A stretch of 64,000 nucleotides of DNA from Pictodentalium vernedei (Eukaryota > Mollusca > Scaphopoda > Dentaliida > Dentaliidae). Positions 9,803-18,729 of the stretch are shown here, piece by piece (position 1 is the first letter of the stretch; the number at the start of each line of letters is the position of its first letter). Location of the stretch: positions 73,080,956 through 73,144,955 of the forward strand of contig CM062292.1 of NCBI GenBank assembly GCA_031216915.1, written 5' to 3'. The translations under genes were made by a program, and so were the position numbers. The notes beneath the pieces are model-generated. The model was not told the DNA's origin. It ran no database searches and was given only the letters and a program-made list of their open reading frames with translations.

Positions 9803-10041
9803 GATTGCACCTAATTTTGTACAAAATGGGTGCCAGCGGCCATCTTGAATTTCAGACCGGACCCCAAAACACTTGTTCCCGTCCCACGGTGATAACAAAG
9901 GTACCCAATAAGTTTCGTAAAGATCGGTTCATAAATACGGCCTCTAGCCCGAGCCATGTGTACGGCGCGATGGACGGACAGACAGACGACGGGCCATGGC
10001 AATACCTCAAATTTGGCTTCGCCAAAGTCGAGCTAAAAATA
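9803..10041. repeat. Interspersed repeat A, copy 4, fused to a GACGGAC..GAGCTAAAAA terminus
   Basis: It starts at CTGATTGCACCTAATTTTGT and carries the repeat-A blocks. After GAGCCATGTGTACGG it switches to GATGGACGGACAGACAGACG and ends in TTTGGCTTCGCCAAAG plus TCGAGCTAAAAA. This shows how repeat A is joined to the hairpin terminus in an intact element and supports repeat A being its 3' portion. Confidence 0.7.
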
Positions 10042-10286
10042 TTGTAACCTGTCGAGAAATTACCGACTCTCCCCAGTTTTCCTTTATTTATAGACCAATT
10101 TGGCCTCAGGACATCCAATACAGGCATTTAATATATGGAGCAATGTCAAACAAGATATAATAGAATAAATACTAAGTTTATCTCAAGAAAAACAGGAAAG
10201 TGAAACAATCCCTGTTAATTGAATACTCCTGTTTATTGAATAATTTTCATTGGCAAAGTGTCTATTCAATTAACAGGGTTCCACTG
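10042..10286. mobile_element. pogo/Tigger-like DNA transposon remnant, right end
   Basis: The right border is TTCAATTAACAGGGTTCCACTG followed by TA at 10287. The reverse complement starts CAGTGGAACCCTGTTAATTG, matching the CAGTGG(A/T)(A/G)CC termini of pogo/Tigger elements, which insert at TA. The interior (TCGAGAAATTACC, CTCTCCCCAGTTTTC, ACATCCAATACAGGCATTTA, TGTCAAACAAGATATAATAG) also occurs at 19931-20080, so both are copies of one family. No transposase is present. Confidence 0.65.
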
Positions 10287-10296
10287 TAACAGTATA

Positions 10297-10560
10297 CAGA
10301 GAGATCCACGAAGCAGCAGCAAGCACCTGTCAGACTCTCCAACTTAATAATTCTGAAAAGCAGGGTTAGCTTTGGTTGAAGACAAGTGCATAATTGACAG
10401 GCAATAAGCCTTAAGCACACAGCAGCACAGTGCCCTCACGTGAGCAATCGGGATTAAGTGTCTTGCCCAAGGACACAACACGGTTTCCTCTAGCGGGGAT
10501 CAAAACATTGACCTTTCAGTTTGAAGTCCAATGCCATAACCACTGAGCCACCATGCTCCC
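10297..10560 (-). mobile_element. tRNA-derived SINE, old diverged copy
   Basis: On the minus strand it has GGTGGCTCAGTGGTTATGGC (A-box region) and the central domain TGTGTCCTTGGGCAAGACAC. It is aligned throughout with the 20508-20889 SINE but with many substitutions and no A/T-rich tail. It abuts the pogo-like right end. No target duplication was recognised. Confidence 0.75.
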
Positions 10561-10947
10561 CAAATATATAACCTATAATGGTTTGTTTATCGGTCAGTTC
10601 TTGATAGTTCAATAGAATTTGTGTTCAACCAATGATCGGAACCGGCCATCACAATCGGCCGATTGTGGTCAATCAGATGACAACGGCAACGGCTCTTGGA
10701 ACATCGGTTCAACCGATTGTTGCCAAACATTTTGAGATGATTCATTAACCGTATTTTATTACCTTCTGCAATTGTTCAATTGTTAATGTAAAATGATGTC
10801 AATGATACCATTCAATGAAGTTGAGAAACAACCAGTGTGTATTCCTAATCTCTCTTGACGCCCCATTTATGGGGCATACAAGTTAAACGACACGCAAAGC
10901 TTACAATTGTGCGAAATTGCTAGTTCATACCGGAAAGTGACGGTTAC
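10561..10947. other. AT-rich non-coding stretch, unassigned
   Basis: It includes several ATCGGCCGATTGT / CGGTTCAACCGATTG style short palindromes at about 10640-10730. No ORF, promoter or known repeat was recognised. Confidence 0.5.
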
Positions 10948-11078
10948 ACTTCATTGACTCTGGTTGCAGTAAAATTACCAGTCGCGTGCATTTGGGCGGT
11001 AAACGTGGCTCAGAGAGCCACGTTTACTGCCCAAGTGTGTGCGACGGGTAATTTTATTTCGATCCCGGGCAATGAAGT
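10948..11078. repeat. 131-bp palindrome (MITE-like hairpin)
   Basis: Outer arms ACTTCATTG (10948-10956) and CAATGAAGT (11070-11078) are perfect. Intermediate AAAATTACC / GGTAATTTT also pairs. The core TGGGCGGTAAACGTGGCTC (10993-11011) pairs with GAGCCACGTTTACTGCCCA (11015-11033) with one mismatch and a 3-nt loop. The element is non-coding. Confidence 0.85.
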
Positions 11079-11685
11079 TTAACAATGAAAAATGTTCAGT
11101 TTAATGTAGCTCTTTCCAGCATCGACTTGTCTAGTAGTGCACAGTATTACAATCGGAATCAGAATCGGCCGGTTGTGAGCTCAAATAACTGGTAATTGGT
11201 CAATGACCATTTTTGGTAATCGTTTGAACACTAAATAGAAGTTGTGTCATCACATTAAGCTTGTTAAACTGTTATAATATTTACCTAATATATATGTATA
11301 TTAACAGCAGACCAGCATTGGTAGCCCTGTCCAATTGATGGAAAATTTCTAGTTGTTGTGCATATGGGAGATAATCAAAGCTTGAATTTCAAGCTAGACA
11401 CAGACAGGGACTGAGTCGTGGAATCATACCCTCTCCATTTATATAACAGACGTAAATATATAAGTTACAAACTTTAAGTTAATTTATAAATTAGTTCTTG
11501 ATGGCTCAACAGAAGATGTGTCAGTATATTAAGCCTGCTATACTGTTATAATACTCACATAATTCATCATACAAGAAGGTATTTCCGCAAAAACAAGTAA
11601 AAACATCTACAGTCCTGGATATGAGACGGGTGCGAGCGCAATTGCTCCCATCAGCACCCGTGTTTTCTATTTTACAGGAGCTAAA
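11079..11685. other. AT-rich non-coding flank with a diverged direct repeat
   Basis: 11232-11300 and 11496-11580 are related (AGAAGTTGTGTCATCACATT / AGAAGATGTGTCAGTATATT, then TTAAACTGTTATAATA / ATACTGTTATAATA). ACGGGTGC (11628) and GCACCCGT (11655-11662) form a short inverted pair just outside the DIRS terminus. No gene was recognised. Confidence 0.5.
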
Positions 11686-11729
11686 AAATCTAAATTTTAT
11701 AGTAAATTTCCTTTCTTATTATACCTACC

Positions 11730-11973
11730 ACAATTGTTTACTTCAGGCTTGCACTACAGTGGAAGTCCCTAACTCGGATAAAATACTCTCTATTTTTGAC
11801 TTTCCCAAGCAATTTGGGAAAGAAAAGTGGTGCAAAAGCACCAAGAAAAAATAAGCCAAAACTTGGTCGAGTGCAACCGGCGCAGACCCAGTACGGGACG
11901 CTCTCTCCCAAGTACAACTCCACAACTTCCATTGCCAGTGCGCATATACCGTCTCTATAGACTCATTCTTTTT
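11730..11973. repeat. DIRS inverted terminal repeat, right end of the element
   Basis: It contains TTTACTTCAGGCTTGCACTA, CTATTTTTGACTTTCCCAAG, ATAAGCCAAAACTTGGTCGA and CCCAGTACGGGACGCTCTCT. The reverse complement is at 17936-18179. Differences are scattered single substitutions. In DIRS elements this pairing replaces LTRs; the left-hand repeat should also carry the promoter. ORFs across it on either strand are not genes. Confidence 0.93.
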
Positions 11974-12054
11974 TGAATCCGTCAACGTTAGAATTATGTG
12001 ATCAGCGGGGAGGAAAGATTCTTTACCCGTAATGAAGACGGGAGGGCCGCCATG

Positions 12055-12144
12055 TAAACAATTGTGGTAGGTATAATAAGAAAGGAAATTTACTATAAAA
12101 TTTAGATTTCTTATCAACCTACTCACAATTGTTTACTTCAGGCT
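12055..12144. repeat. DIRS internal complementary region (ICR)
   Basis: The left half (12055-12110: ACAATTGTGGTAGGTATAAT, GAAATTTACTATAAAATTTA) is the reverse complement of the outer right end at 11684-11739. The right half (12110-12144: TCAACCTACTCACAATTGTT, TACTTCAGGCT) is the reverse complement of the outer left end at 18160-18198. The halves meet at GATTTCTTATC, the predicted junction of a circularised element. This arrangement is the hallmark of DIRS replication, in which the ICR templates joining of the two ends. It also overlaps the end of the recombinase frame. Confidence 0.92.
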
Positions 12145-13393
12145 GAATAGACAATAGGCTGGATGGAATCGCATAACCAACCCACACATAACCCCAGTGC
12201 ACTGGAACCGTGAAGCAGAAGGAAGAGGTCCCGAGGCTTATCAACCATAACATCGCCATCATTTGTAAAGGACAATGAAAGGAGACATATGGGCCTGTGT
12301 GACACACAGACAGAAAAAGGGCAGTAACAGCACAAGGCTGAGCAGAAGAAAGAGGACCCAGGGCAAAAATGTCCTCCGACTGCTCCTGCAACTGGCGCAG
12401 ATAAAAGGTGGAGAAAGTAGAAGCATTTCTCCAGTAGGCTGCCTGCATAACATCCGACAACTTGACGGAGTTAGAATAAGCCCAAGAGGTGGATAGTGCC
12501 CGCACCTCGTGGGCAGAAATACGATTGGTAATACAATCGCCAGCTGCTAAACGACCATAAGCCGTACGAATAGCAAGATAAATCCATCGAGAAATGGATT
12601 GAGGAGAGATCTTCTGTCGACCCGGAATAAGAGACAGAAAAAAACGTTTCCTGCCTTTCCGTATGAAACGTGTCCGATCGAGATAAATGCGAATAGCACG
12701 GACCGGACAGAGCAAAGGGCGATTACCCTCAACAGAAGGAAGAGCCCTGATACAGATAGGAGGAGGAGTAGTATCTGGTAATTGATTCTTGGCCAAAAAA
12801 GAGCAATCAGTGGTAAAAGTAACACTGTTGGGAGAGCTCCTAAAAAAGGCCGGGTCAACCAAGAGGGCGTGAAGCTCACTAACCCGTCTGGCCGAAGCAA
12901 ATGCCATCAGAAAAGCCGTCTTATATGTGAGAAAATGCATATCCACCTGGGATAAAGGTTCGAACGGCACCCGTCCCCCACCCCCCAAGCAAAGCAGCAC
13001 CCACGAAAGATTCCATCGTGGAGTAAGCTGCAAAGGCCGAGGCGTTTTCAAAGAAAAGTGCCGAACAAGCTTGGAGAGGTAAGGATTAGTGCCGATATGA
13101 CGCTTCCCCACATAAGAAAAATTCTCTGAAAGCATGGACCTGTAACCCTTGATGGTAACAGGCTGGAGACCCCGAGAATCAAACAGATATACCAGAAACT
13201 CTGCAATCTGTGAAATCGAAAGATTGGCATAATCAACAGAGTGATCAGCACACCATCGACAGAAGACCTTCCATTTAGCTGCATAAGCTAAACCAGTGGA
13301 GTGCCTCCTTGAAGAAGAAATGCACTCCACTGCTCGTCTCGAAAAACCTCTACGGAGGAGACAGGACCTGACAAAAGATATGCGTGAAGACAC
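12119..13393 (-). CDS. DIRS tyrosine recombinase (integrase)
   Basis: A 424-residue frame without internal stops. It catalyses insertion of the circular DNA intermediate, acting in the nucleus. The N-terminal half (residues 1-125) looks like the SAM-like core-binding domain (AYAAKWKVFCRWC). The catalytic domain shows Arg170 in SARRVSEL, the His295-x-x-Arg298 box in SAHEVRAL, Trp321 at the His/Trp position and the nucleophile Tyr331 in FSTFYLRQL. The functional protein probably ends soon after residue 345; the rest runs through sequence before the ICR and into it, ending in VNNCE. The frame overlaps the end of the RT/RNase H frame by about 106 bp in a different phase, as is common in DIRS. The start codon is not certain. 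This is the only frame of the element that appears intact. Confidence 0.9.
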   Translation of the reverse strand: MSSRISFVRSCLLRRGFSRRAVECISSSRRHSTGLAYAAKWKVFCRWCADHSVDYANLSISQIAEFLVYLFDSRGLQPVTIKGYRSMLSENFSYVGKRHIGTNPYLSKLVRHFSLKTPRPLQLTPRWNLSWVLLCLGGGGRVPFEPLSQVDMHFLTYKTAFLMAFASARRVSELHALLVDPAFFRSSPNSVTFTTDCSFLAKNQLPDTTPPPICIRALPSVEGNRPLLCPVRAIRIYLDRTRFIRKGRKRFFLSLIPGRQKISPQSISRWIYLAIRTAYGRLAAGDCITNRISAHEVRALSTSWAYSNSVKLSDVMQAAYWRNASTFSTFYLRQLQEQSEDIFALGPLSSAQPCAVTALFLSVCHTGPYVSFHCPLQMMAMLWLISLGTSSFCFTVPVHWGYVWVGYAIPSSLLSIQPEVNNCE

Positions 13394-16328
13394 AATGAAG
13401 TCGGGTCAACGTGAAACCTCCTCGGGCGACCTTGACAAAGAAGGTCGCGACATAGCGGGAGACGTTCCGGAACCGCCGCCATCAGCGAGCGGAGCTGATT
13501 GATCCACACCCGCTGAGGCGACAGGGGAGCGATCAGAATGATTCGACAACTGCAGGTTCGAATTTTGGCTAGAACCTGAGGAAGAATCGGAACCAGCGGG
13601 AAGGCGTAGCTGACTAGACCGTTCCAATTGAGTGACAGAGCGTCCACGGCAAAAGCCAGAGGATCAATACACGGGGACACGAAAGTGTCCACCTGATGGT
13701 TCCAACGAGTCGCAAAGAGGTCGATGTGGGGACGTCCCCAGAGATCGCAAAGCGACTGGAACACTGCCCTGTGGAGCATCCACTCGGTGGAAATAACCCT
13801 GCCCTGTCGGGACAGGGAGTCGGCTAGGACGTTCAGATGACCAGGAATTTGACGAACAACCACTCCGGCATGAACATCCTGAGCGACCATAAGAAGATCC
13901 CGAGCTAATTCGTACATCGGAACAGAGTGCGTGCCACCCTGGTTCCGAATGTAAGCAACCACTGTCGAATTGTCGGATAGCAGAAGGTCCTGGCGATTCG
14001 ACAGGTGAGGGATCCACTGCCTGAAACTCAGAAGAAGAGCAAGAAGCTCCTTCTGGCTGATGTGTAGAGCTGCTTGATCCTGGTCCCACATCCCGTGTAG
14101 GGAAAGACCGAGAGGATCCAACGTCGCACCCCATCCGAGATCGCTGGCATCTGCCGTCAGAACGCGATCGGACGAGGGTGAGTCCAATGGAACAACCTGC
14201 GTAATCCACTGAACATCTGTCCAGGGAAGAATGTGAGGATACAGAGATTCCGGAAACGGAAGCACCTGATCCAGAGAATCTACATTCGGCCTCCAACGAC
14301 TGAGCAGACAGTGTTGGAGAGGTCTGACACGCAGCCGACCTAGAGGAACGAGATCCGTCACCGAACCGCAGAGACCAATCACCCGGAGAAAACTCCGAGC
14401 GGTTCCGGACGTGGACTGGGACAGAGTCAGAGCAAAAGCTGAGAGAATCACAGCCTTGGCCTGGGGAACCGCTACCAAACTGAATTGGGTTTGGAAAGCC
14501 ATCCCCAGATGACAAAACGACTGAGAAGGGACCAGGTCCGACTTCTCCTCGTTGACTCTGAATCCTAGCGACGTGAGCAAGCTCAACAGAGTGGCGACAT
14601 CCGACTCCAGTAAGGCAGCATTGGAATGCCTCTGGAGGATATTGTCCAGATATGCCGAAGTAGTCACCCTGGACTGTGTGCGATGGAACGCTATCACATG
14701 CGACATCAGTCTGGTGAAGGCCCAAGGAGCCAGGTTGAGGCAGAAAGGCATGGCCTTGAACTGGTAAACTCACCCCAGAAAAGCAAACCTGAGATACTTC
14801 TGTGACGCCCGTTGAATCGGAACGTGGAAGTAAGCGTCTCGCAGGTCGATGCTGGCAGCAAAATCTCCCTGGTGAATTGATTGGCGGACCGACCTGAAAG
14901 TCTCCGTGCTGAACTTGGGAGCAATGATAGACTGGTTCAGGATACTCAGATCGATAACCGGTCAGAGTCGGCCGTCCTTCTTCGGCACCAAGAACAGGCG
15001 GGAATAGAAACCCACTGACTGAATGTTCTTGACGACCTTGATCGCCCCCTTTGCCAGGAGATTGCCTATCTCCGTGGACAAAAGTTCCCGACGTAAAACG
15101 TCTGAAGGAACTGTGGTTGGAAGAGGCACCCTGGACAGAGTGGGGTGCCTTCGGAAAGATATTCCCTTTCCGAACTGAACAACATCTAACACCCAAGGAT
15201 CGAATGTGATGGTGGCCCAATGGTCTGCGAACTCTGCTATCCTTCCTCCAACCTGGGACGAGTCGAGGTGAGGACCTTCATTTCGAGCCCGACGAGGCCC
15301 GCGAGAGGAGAAACCACCTCCTCTACTAAATGAAGAATCCTGAAACTTCCCTCTATTCTGCCGACCTTTACCCTTACCCCTTGAGTAAGAAGTAGAGGCG
15401 ACGGCAGAAGGACCAGCCTTTTGCTTCACAGGGGAAGCAGAAGGGTACTTGTTAGGCTTGGGACGGCCCTTGCCTCCCCTAGAAGGCTGATCAAGCTGAC
15501 GAAACAGCAGCTGATCTTTGGAATGAAGTAGGACGTCATCCCGGACCGTCGACACGGAACCATGGAAAAGTTGCGGACCTGCCAAAGAAGCAGATCGAAG
15601 AGCAGCACGCTGCTCCTCGGGAAGGGATCGTCCTGTGTCCAGCACAGCGTCCCTTCGAACTAATTCCAGATTAGCCGTGTTACAGGCATGCGTGTGAGTA
15701 AGATGCATAAGCGCCTTGGACAGCACACGCAAAGGAGCCTGTACCTCGTCAAACTTATTTGGAGGCAGATAAGCAGCCAAAGCTGAGACGTCGTGATCTG
15801 AGAGAGAAAGCATGCCAAGCATCTCTCCAGAAAAGCCCAACGCGGACTCCAGAGTCGTCATTGGAATGACGGCAGACTTGGGCTTGGACAGCCCGAGGGA
15901 AGTGGAGTCCTGATCCAGATCTGTCAGAGTCTGGCAGAACGACGGATTGGCGGAATTGTAGGAACGATAACGCACAGGAGGCAAAAAGGTGTCAACCCTG
16001 GTGAAGAACGAAGTCTTCAGAGCCTTGGAATTCAGCTTGGAGTCCAATGCTGAAAAAGCTTCAACCACCTGTACCGACTGGCACGGTCGAAGGCGCCCAG
16101 AAGCAGGTTGCTCCATAGGCTGTAGGCGCGCGACCGATGATCGCGGCCAGGCTGACACTGTCGGCTGGTTAGTAAGTTTGAGATCAGGCAGAAACCCAAA
16201 CACAAAGTCAAGAGCTGCCCCCAAGTCTGAAGACTGCTGGCCCTCGACATCAAGCATGTCGGACTCCTCCCCAGAGTCGGAAGACACATAGCCCATTGTG
16301 GGAAAACCAGCTGACGCCTCCCATGGTG
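13288..16328 (-). pseudogene. DIRS Gag C-terminus plus reverse transcriptase / RNase H / methyltransferase-like polyprotein, broken
   Basis: One phase runs from about 16328 to 13288 but is cut by TGA at 14962-14964 (after VPKKDGRL) and TGA at 14770-14772 (FAFLG-stop-VYQF). Residues from the Met at 16296: an acidic start, a Gly/Arg-rich basic stretch (about 303-338), then the DIRS RT entry motif DHWATITFDPWVL (358-370). Between the stops lies the first RT catalytic motif (SIDLRDAYFH). After the second stop come YLDN at 14641-14652, where the family has YxDD, then RNase H with Asp, Glu, Asp, Asp in TADASDLGWG, SQKELLAL, LLSDNSTV and LADSLSR. A C-terminal block (GRPHIDLFATRWN..VDAL) resembles the Dam-like methyltransferase domain of DIRS elements, without an obvious NPPY motif. 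Both stops are consistent with single transitions. RT activity is lost. Confidence 0.9.
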
Positions 16329-17483
16329 TCGGGAAACACCAAGGGAATCAGAAACCGGCTTGTTTAAAATCACGGGAGGTGGCGCCATAGGAGGCGCCTG
16401 GAAACCACTCATTGCCTCGCTGGAAGCAACAGGAAGGCTCTTAGATAGAACCTGAGTGAGTAAGGAGAGGGCCTCCTTAAGCTCACTGCCCATACCGGCC
16501 GGTTCGACAGGGGAGCGAACCGGCAAAGTAGCTTCACCTCTGACCCTCTTAACCAGCGAAGGGTCACGATCCTCCAAAACACCCGACGTGGGACGACGGG
16601 CGGCAGCCGAAACATCTGAAGGCAGACATGTATAGGGGTACGAGGCACCCCGAGGATCAATATGGCGAGAACTCATGAGAGCCACCGCGGACCTCTGCGG
16701 GGCAGAAGGTCCAGGCTTCACAAAAGGTGTTGGTCCCCCAAAACTGGTCATGAGGCCAGAATGAGGGGACGGAAACGCCACGGAGTTCATAGTGTCTCCA
16801 CTAAGAACATCCGAATCCAAAGACACAACTGTGGTGCTCGATGGCGAAGAGACCACAGAGATGGGTTCGGCCGGCAGCCCCTTCCGACTTCGCCGAGTTG
16901 AAGTCAGGGAAGGCTGAGGCCGATATCCCACGTCTACAGTACCGGACATTCCTGCAGTCCCCTGCAGCGAAAAGCCGAGGCCGGCTGAAACTGACGACGA
17001 AGCAGACGGACCAGCAGTAGTAGTAGATACGTCGGGAGTCGTTGAGGCTGGTGAAATAGTGGAGAGAGCACACCTGCTCGGCTCCAAAGGAGGAGTCACA
17101 ACCCTAGTGACAGCCTCAGATGTCGACTGGAGGGGGACCGTAGTCCCAGAACCAGGCACCTCTTCACCAGAACACTCAACGGCTCCCGCAGTATCAACTA
17201 CAGGAAAAGACTGCACATCCCCCACGGAGGAGGAATAACTCTCACCAGACAAGGTCGGCTCGGGAGCCCCCGAACGACCACGTTCTCCTTTCCCACGGGA
17301 GCGGGAGGCACGGCCACGAGAACGGACGACACGGTTAACTGACGCGCAGAAAGAGGATGACCATGATCCACAGACACCACATGGCCGCACGGCCGAACAC
17401 CCATTACAGGAAGAACAAGACGAATGTAAATCGTCCACTTGCTTTGGCAGCAGACATTGCCCACAAGGAATTGTCCTGGGCAT
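16322..17483 (-). pseudogene. DIRS gag (ORF1), frameshifted at its 3' end
   Basis: The start is chosen at the Met at 17481-17483 (MPRTIPCGQC), because a Cys/His cluster follows at once: residues C7, C10, H20, C23, C26, C29, C35, C38, C46. This is a likely zinc- and nucleic-acid-binding domain. The upstream in-frame extension is hydrophobic and lies in the leader. A long low-complexity Ser/Thr/Pro region follows. Near 16322-16330 the gag phase (SLGVSRHHG) has to switch to the phase reading EASAGFPTMGYVSSDSGEES to continue, which points to a single-base deletion at the GGGAGG run. No RNA-level frameshift signal is obvious, so I read it as a lesion; programmed frameshifting cannot be excluded. 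Confidence 0.75.
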
Positions 17484-17935
17484 GATAGAGGTGAGAGGAG
17501 CAGAGAAGGTGAAATCAGAAAACAGAAGAACACCCCCAAAGAAGAGAGAAAGGTGACAGAAACAAAGACAACCAGACGGTCGACCGGGAACCACACAACA
17601 GGATGACTACTCTCAAAAGAAAGAAGAAAAACTGTAGGAGTGGTACCCTGCTGACACCTAACTCTAACACAATTAGAAAATTTAGCAAATAAAGCATTAA
17701 CAATAATTGTGAAAAATAATAAGTCCGAACCGCATGGCACACGAAATTCGCGCGCGACTCGAGAGAGAACAATTAAATATACATTATGGATATATAATAT
17801 TGAAGAGAATATAAAAAACACTGTTCCTGAGAATACAAAGGATACACTGATGCACTATGAATCAGGAATCATCAAACAACGAGCTGGAGAAACACTGATA
17901 AGCGTGCAAAAACATCTAGACACGAAGCGGATGAT

Positions 17936-18179
17936 AAAAAGAATGAGTCTTTAGAGACAGTATATGCGCACTGGCAACAGAAGTCGTGGAGTTGTACTTG
18001 GGAGAGAGCATCCCGTACTGGGTCTGCACCAGTTGCACTCGACCCAGTTTTGGCTTATTTTTTCTTGGTGCTTTTGCACCACTTTTCTTTCCCAAACTGC
18101 TTGGGAAAGTCAAAAATAGAGAGTATTTTATTCGAGTTAGGGACTTCCACTGTAGTGCAAGCCTGAAGTAAACAATTGT
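17936..18179. repeat. DIRS inverted terminal repeat, left (5') end of the element
   Basis: This is the reverse complement of 11730-11973. It precedes gag on the minus strand and should hold the promoter. Outside it, CAATTGTGAGTAGGTTGTTA (18175-18194) differs from the other end's outer sequence, and both versions are represented in the ICR. 17484-17935 is the untranslated leader between this repeat and gag. Confidence 0.93.
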
Positions 18180-18198
18180 GAGTAGGTTGTTAAGAAAT

Positions 18199-18403
18199 GC
18201 ACTCGTTGAAAAATATTGTGGAGCACTAATATACTGTGAGGGCATTTTAATGTGTTGTTGTTTTGAGAAAGCAGCACTTTGTGGCCAGTGGCAAGTAACT
18301 GTCAAAATTCAGCAATTCCTTATACATTTATCCCTTTGAACACTAGTGGTTTTGGCCTTGCCAGTTCAATGGCAGCAATTAGAAGAATCCATATTTATTA
18401 TTT
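18199..18403. other. Non-coding flank
   Basis: AT-rich sequence just outside the DIRS border. No gene or repeat was recognised. Confidence 0.5.
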
Positions 18404-18475
18404 GGGGATGACCAATTAAAATTTTCAGCGTGCAGCCTCAGGGCTGCACGTTGAAAATACTGATTGGTCTACCCC
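18404..18475. repeat. 72-bp hairpin
   Basis: GGGGATGACCAATT / GATTGGTCTACCCC and ATTTTCAGCGTGCAGCC / GGGCTGCACGTTGAAAAT pair across a TCA loop with only a few mismatches. It is compact, non-coding and precursor-like in size; it may be a small MITE. Confidence 0.85.
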
Positions 18476-18618
18476 ACACATTTACTGAACAGCCATCCTA
18501 TTTAATAACATTATGATGTACCATGTTCCTGGCTGGAAAAGCGATCACTCGTATTCAAAGGGTTAAGGTTTCTGGTGTTTGGTGACAGTATTCCCTTGAA
18601 AATTCATATACTAACATT

Positions 18619-18683
18619 TTACGGGTGCAATTATTTACTCTCGTCTCTGATTTTGCGGGAGCTTAAAACTGCACCCGTCAATT
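18619..18683. repeat. Short inverted pair ACGGGTGC / GCACCCGT
   Basis: TTTTACGGGTGCAATTA (18616-) and TGCACCCGTCAATTT (18673-) form a loose inverted repeat with CTCGTCTCTGATTTTGCGGG between. The same ACGGGTGC..GCACCCGT pair is found at 11628-11662 on the other side of the DIRS element. Confidence 0.5.
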
Positions 18684-18729
18684 TTGTTAATTTCCAGCAC
18701 TGCATCTAGACAAAATACACAGAGGATAT

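Larger units (their letters stand above)
11686..18198 (-). mobile_element. DIRS-type tyrosine-recombinase retrotransposon, structurally near-complete
   Basis: This 6.5-kb minus-strand element has the order gag, RT/RNase H with a methyltransferase-like tail, then tyrosine recombinase, as in DIRS elements. Terminal repeats of about 244 bp are inverted, not direct (11730-11973 and 17936-18179, over 90 percent identical by eye). An internal complementary region at 12055-12144 is complementary to both outer ends. The borders are inferred from where terminal homology to the internal region stops: AAAT at 11686-11689 and AAAT at 18195-18198. DIRS elements integrate by recombination of a circular intermediate and make no target duplication; none is seen. 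The copy is disabled by a frameshift, two stops and a changed RT active site. Confidence 0.93.

Noticed and set aside
9310..10127. Protein-coding frames in repeat A
   Set aside because: They recur in each repeat copy on both strands with indels between copies; no domain.
12259..17821. Other long frames overlapping the DIRS genes (for example 13664-15220, 17198-17821 and 12547-12900 minus)
   Set aside because: Low-complexity or Ser-rich shadow frames of gag, RT and recombinase, with no family motifs.
11686..18198. An endogenous retrovirus or LTR retrotransposon
   Set aside because: The termini are inverted, there is an internal complementary region, and integration is by a tyrosine recombinase, not a DDE integrase; no protease or envelope was seen.
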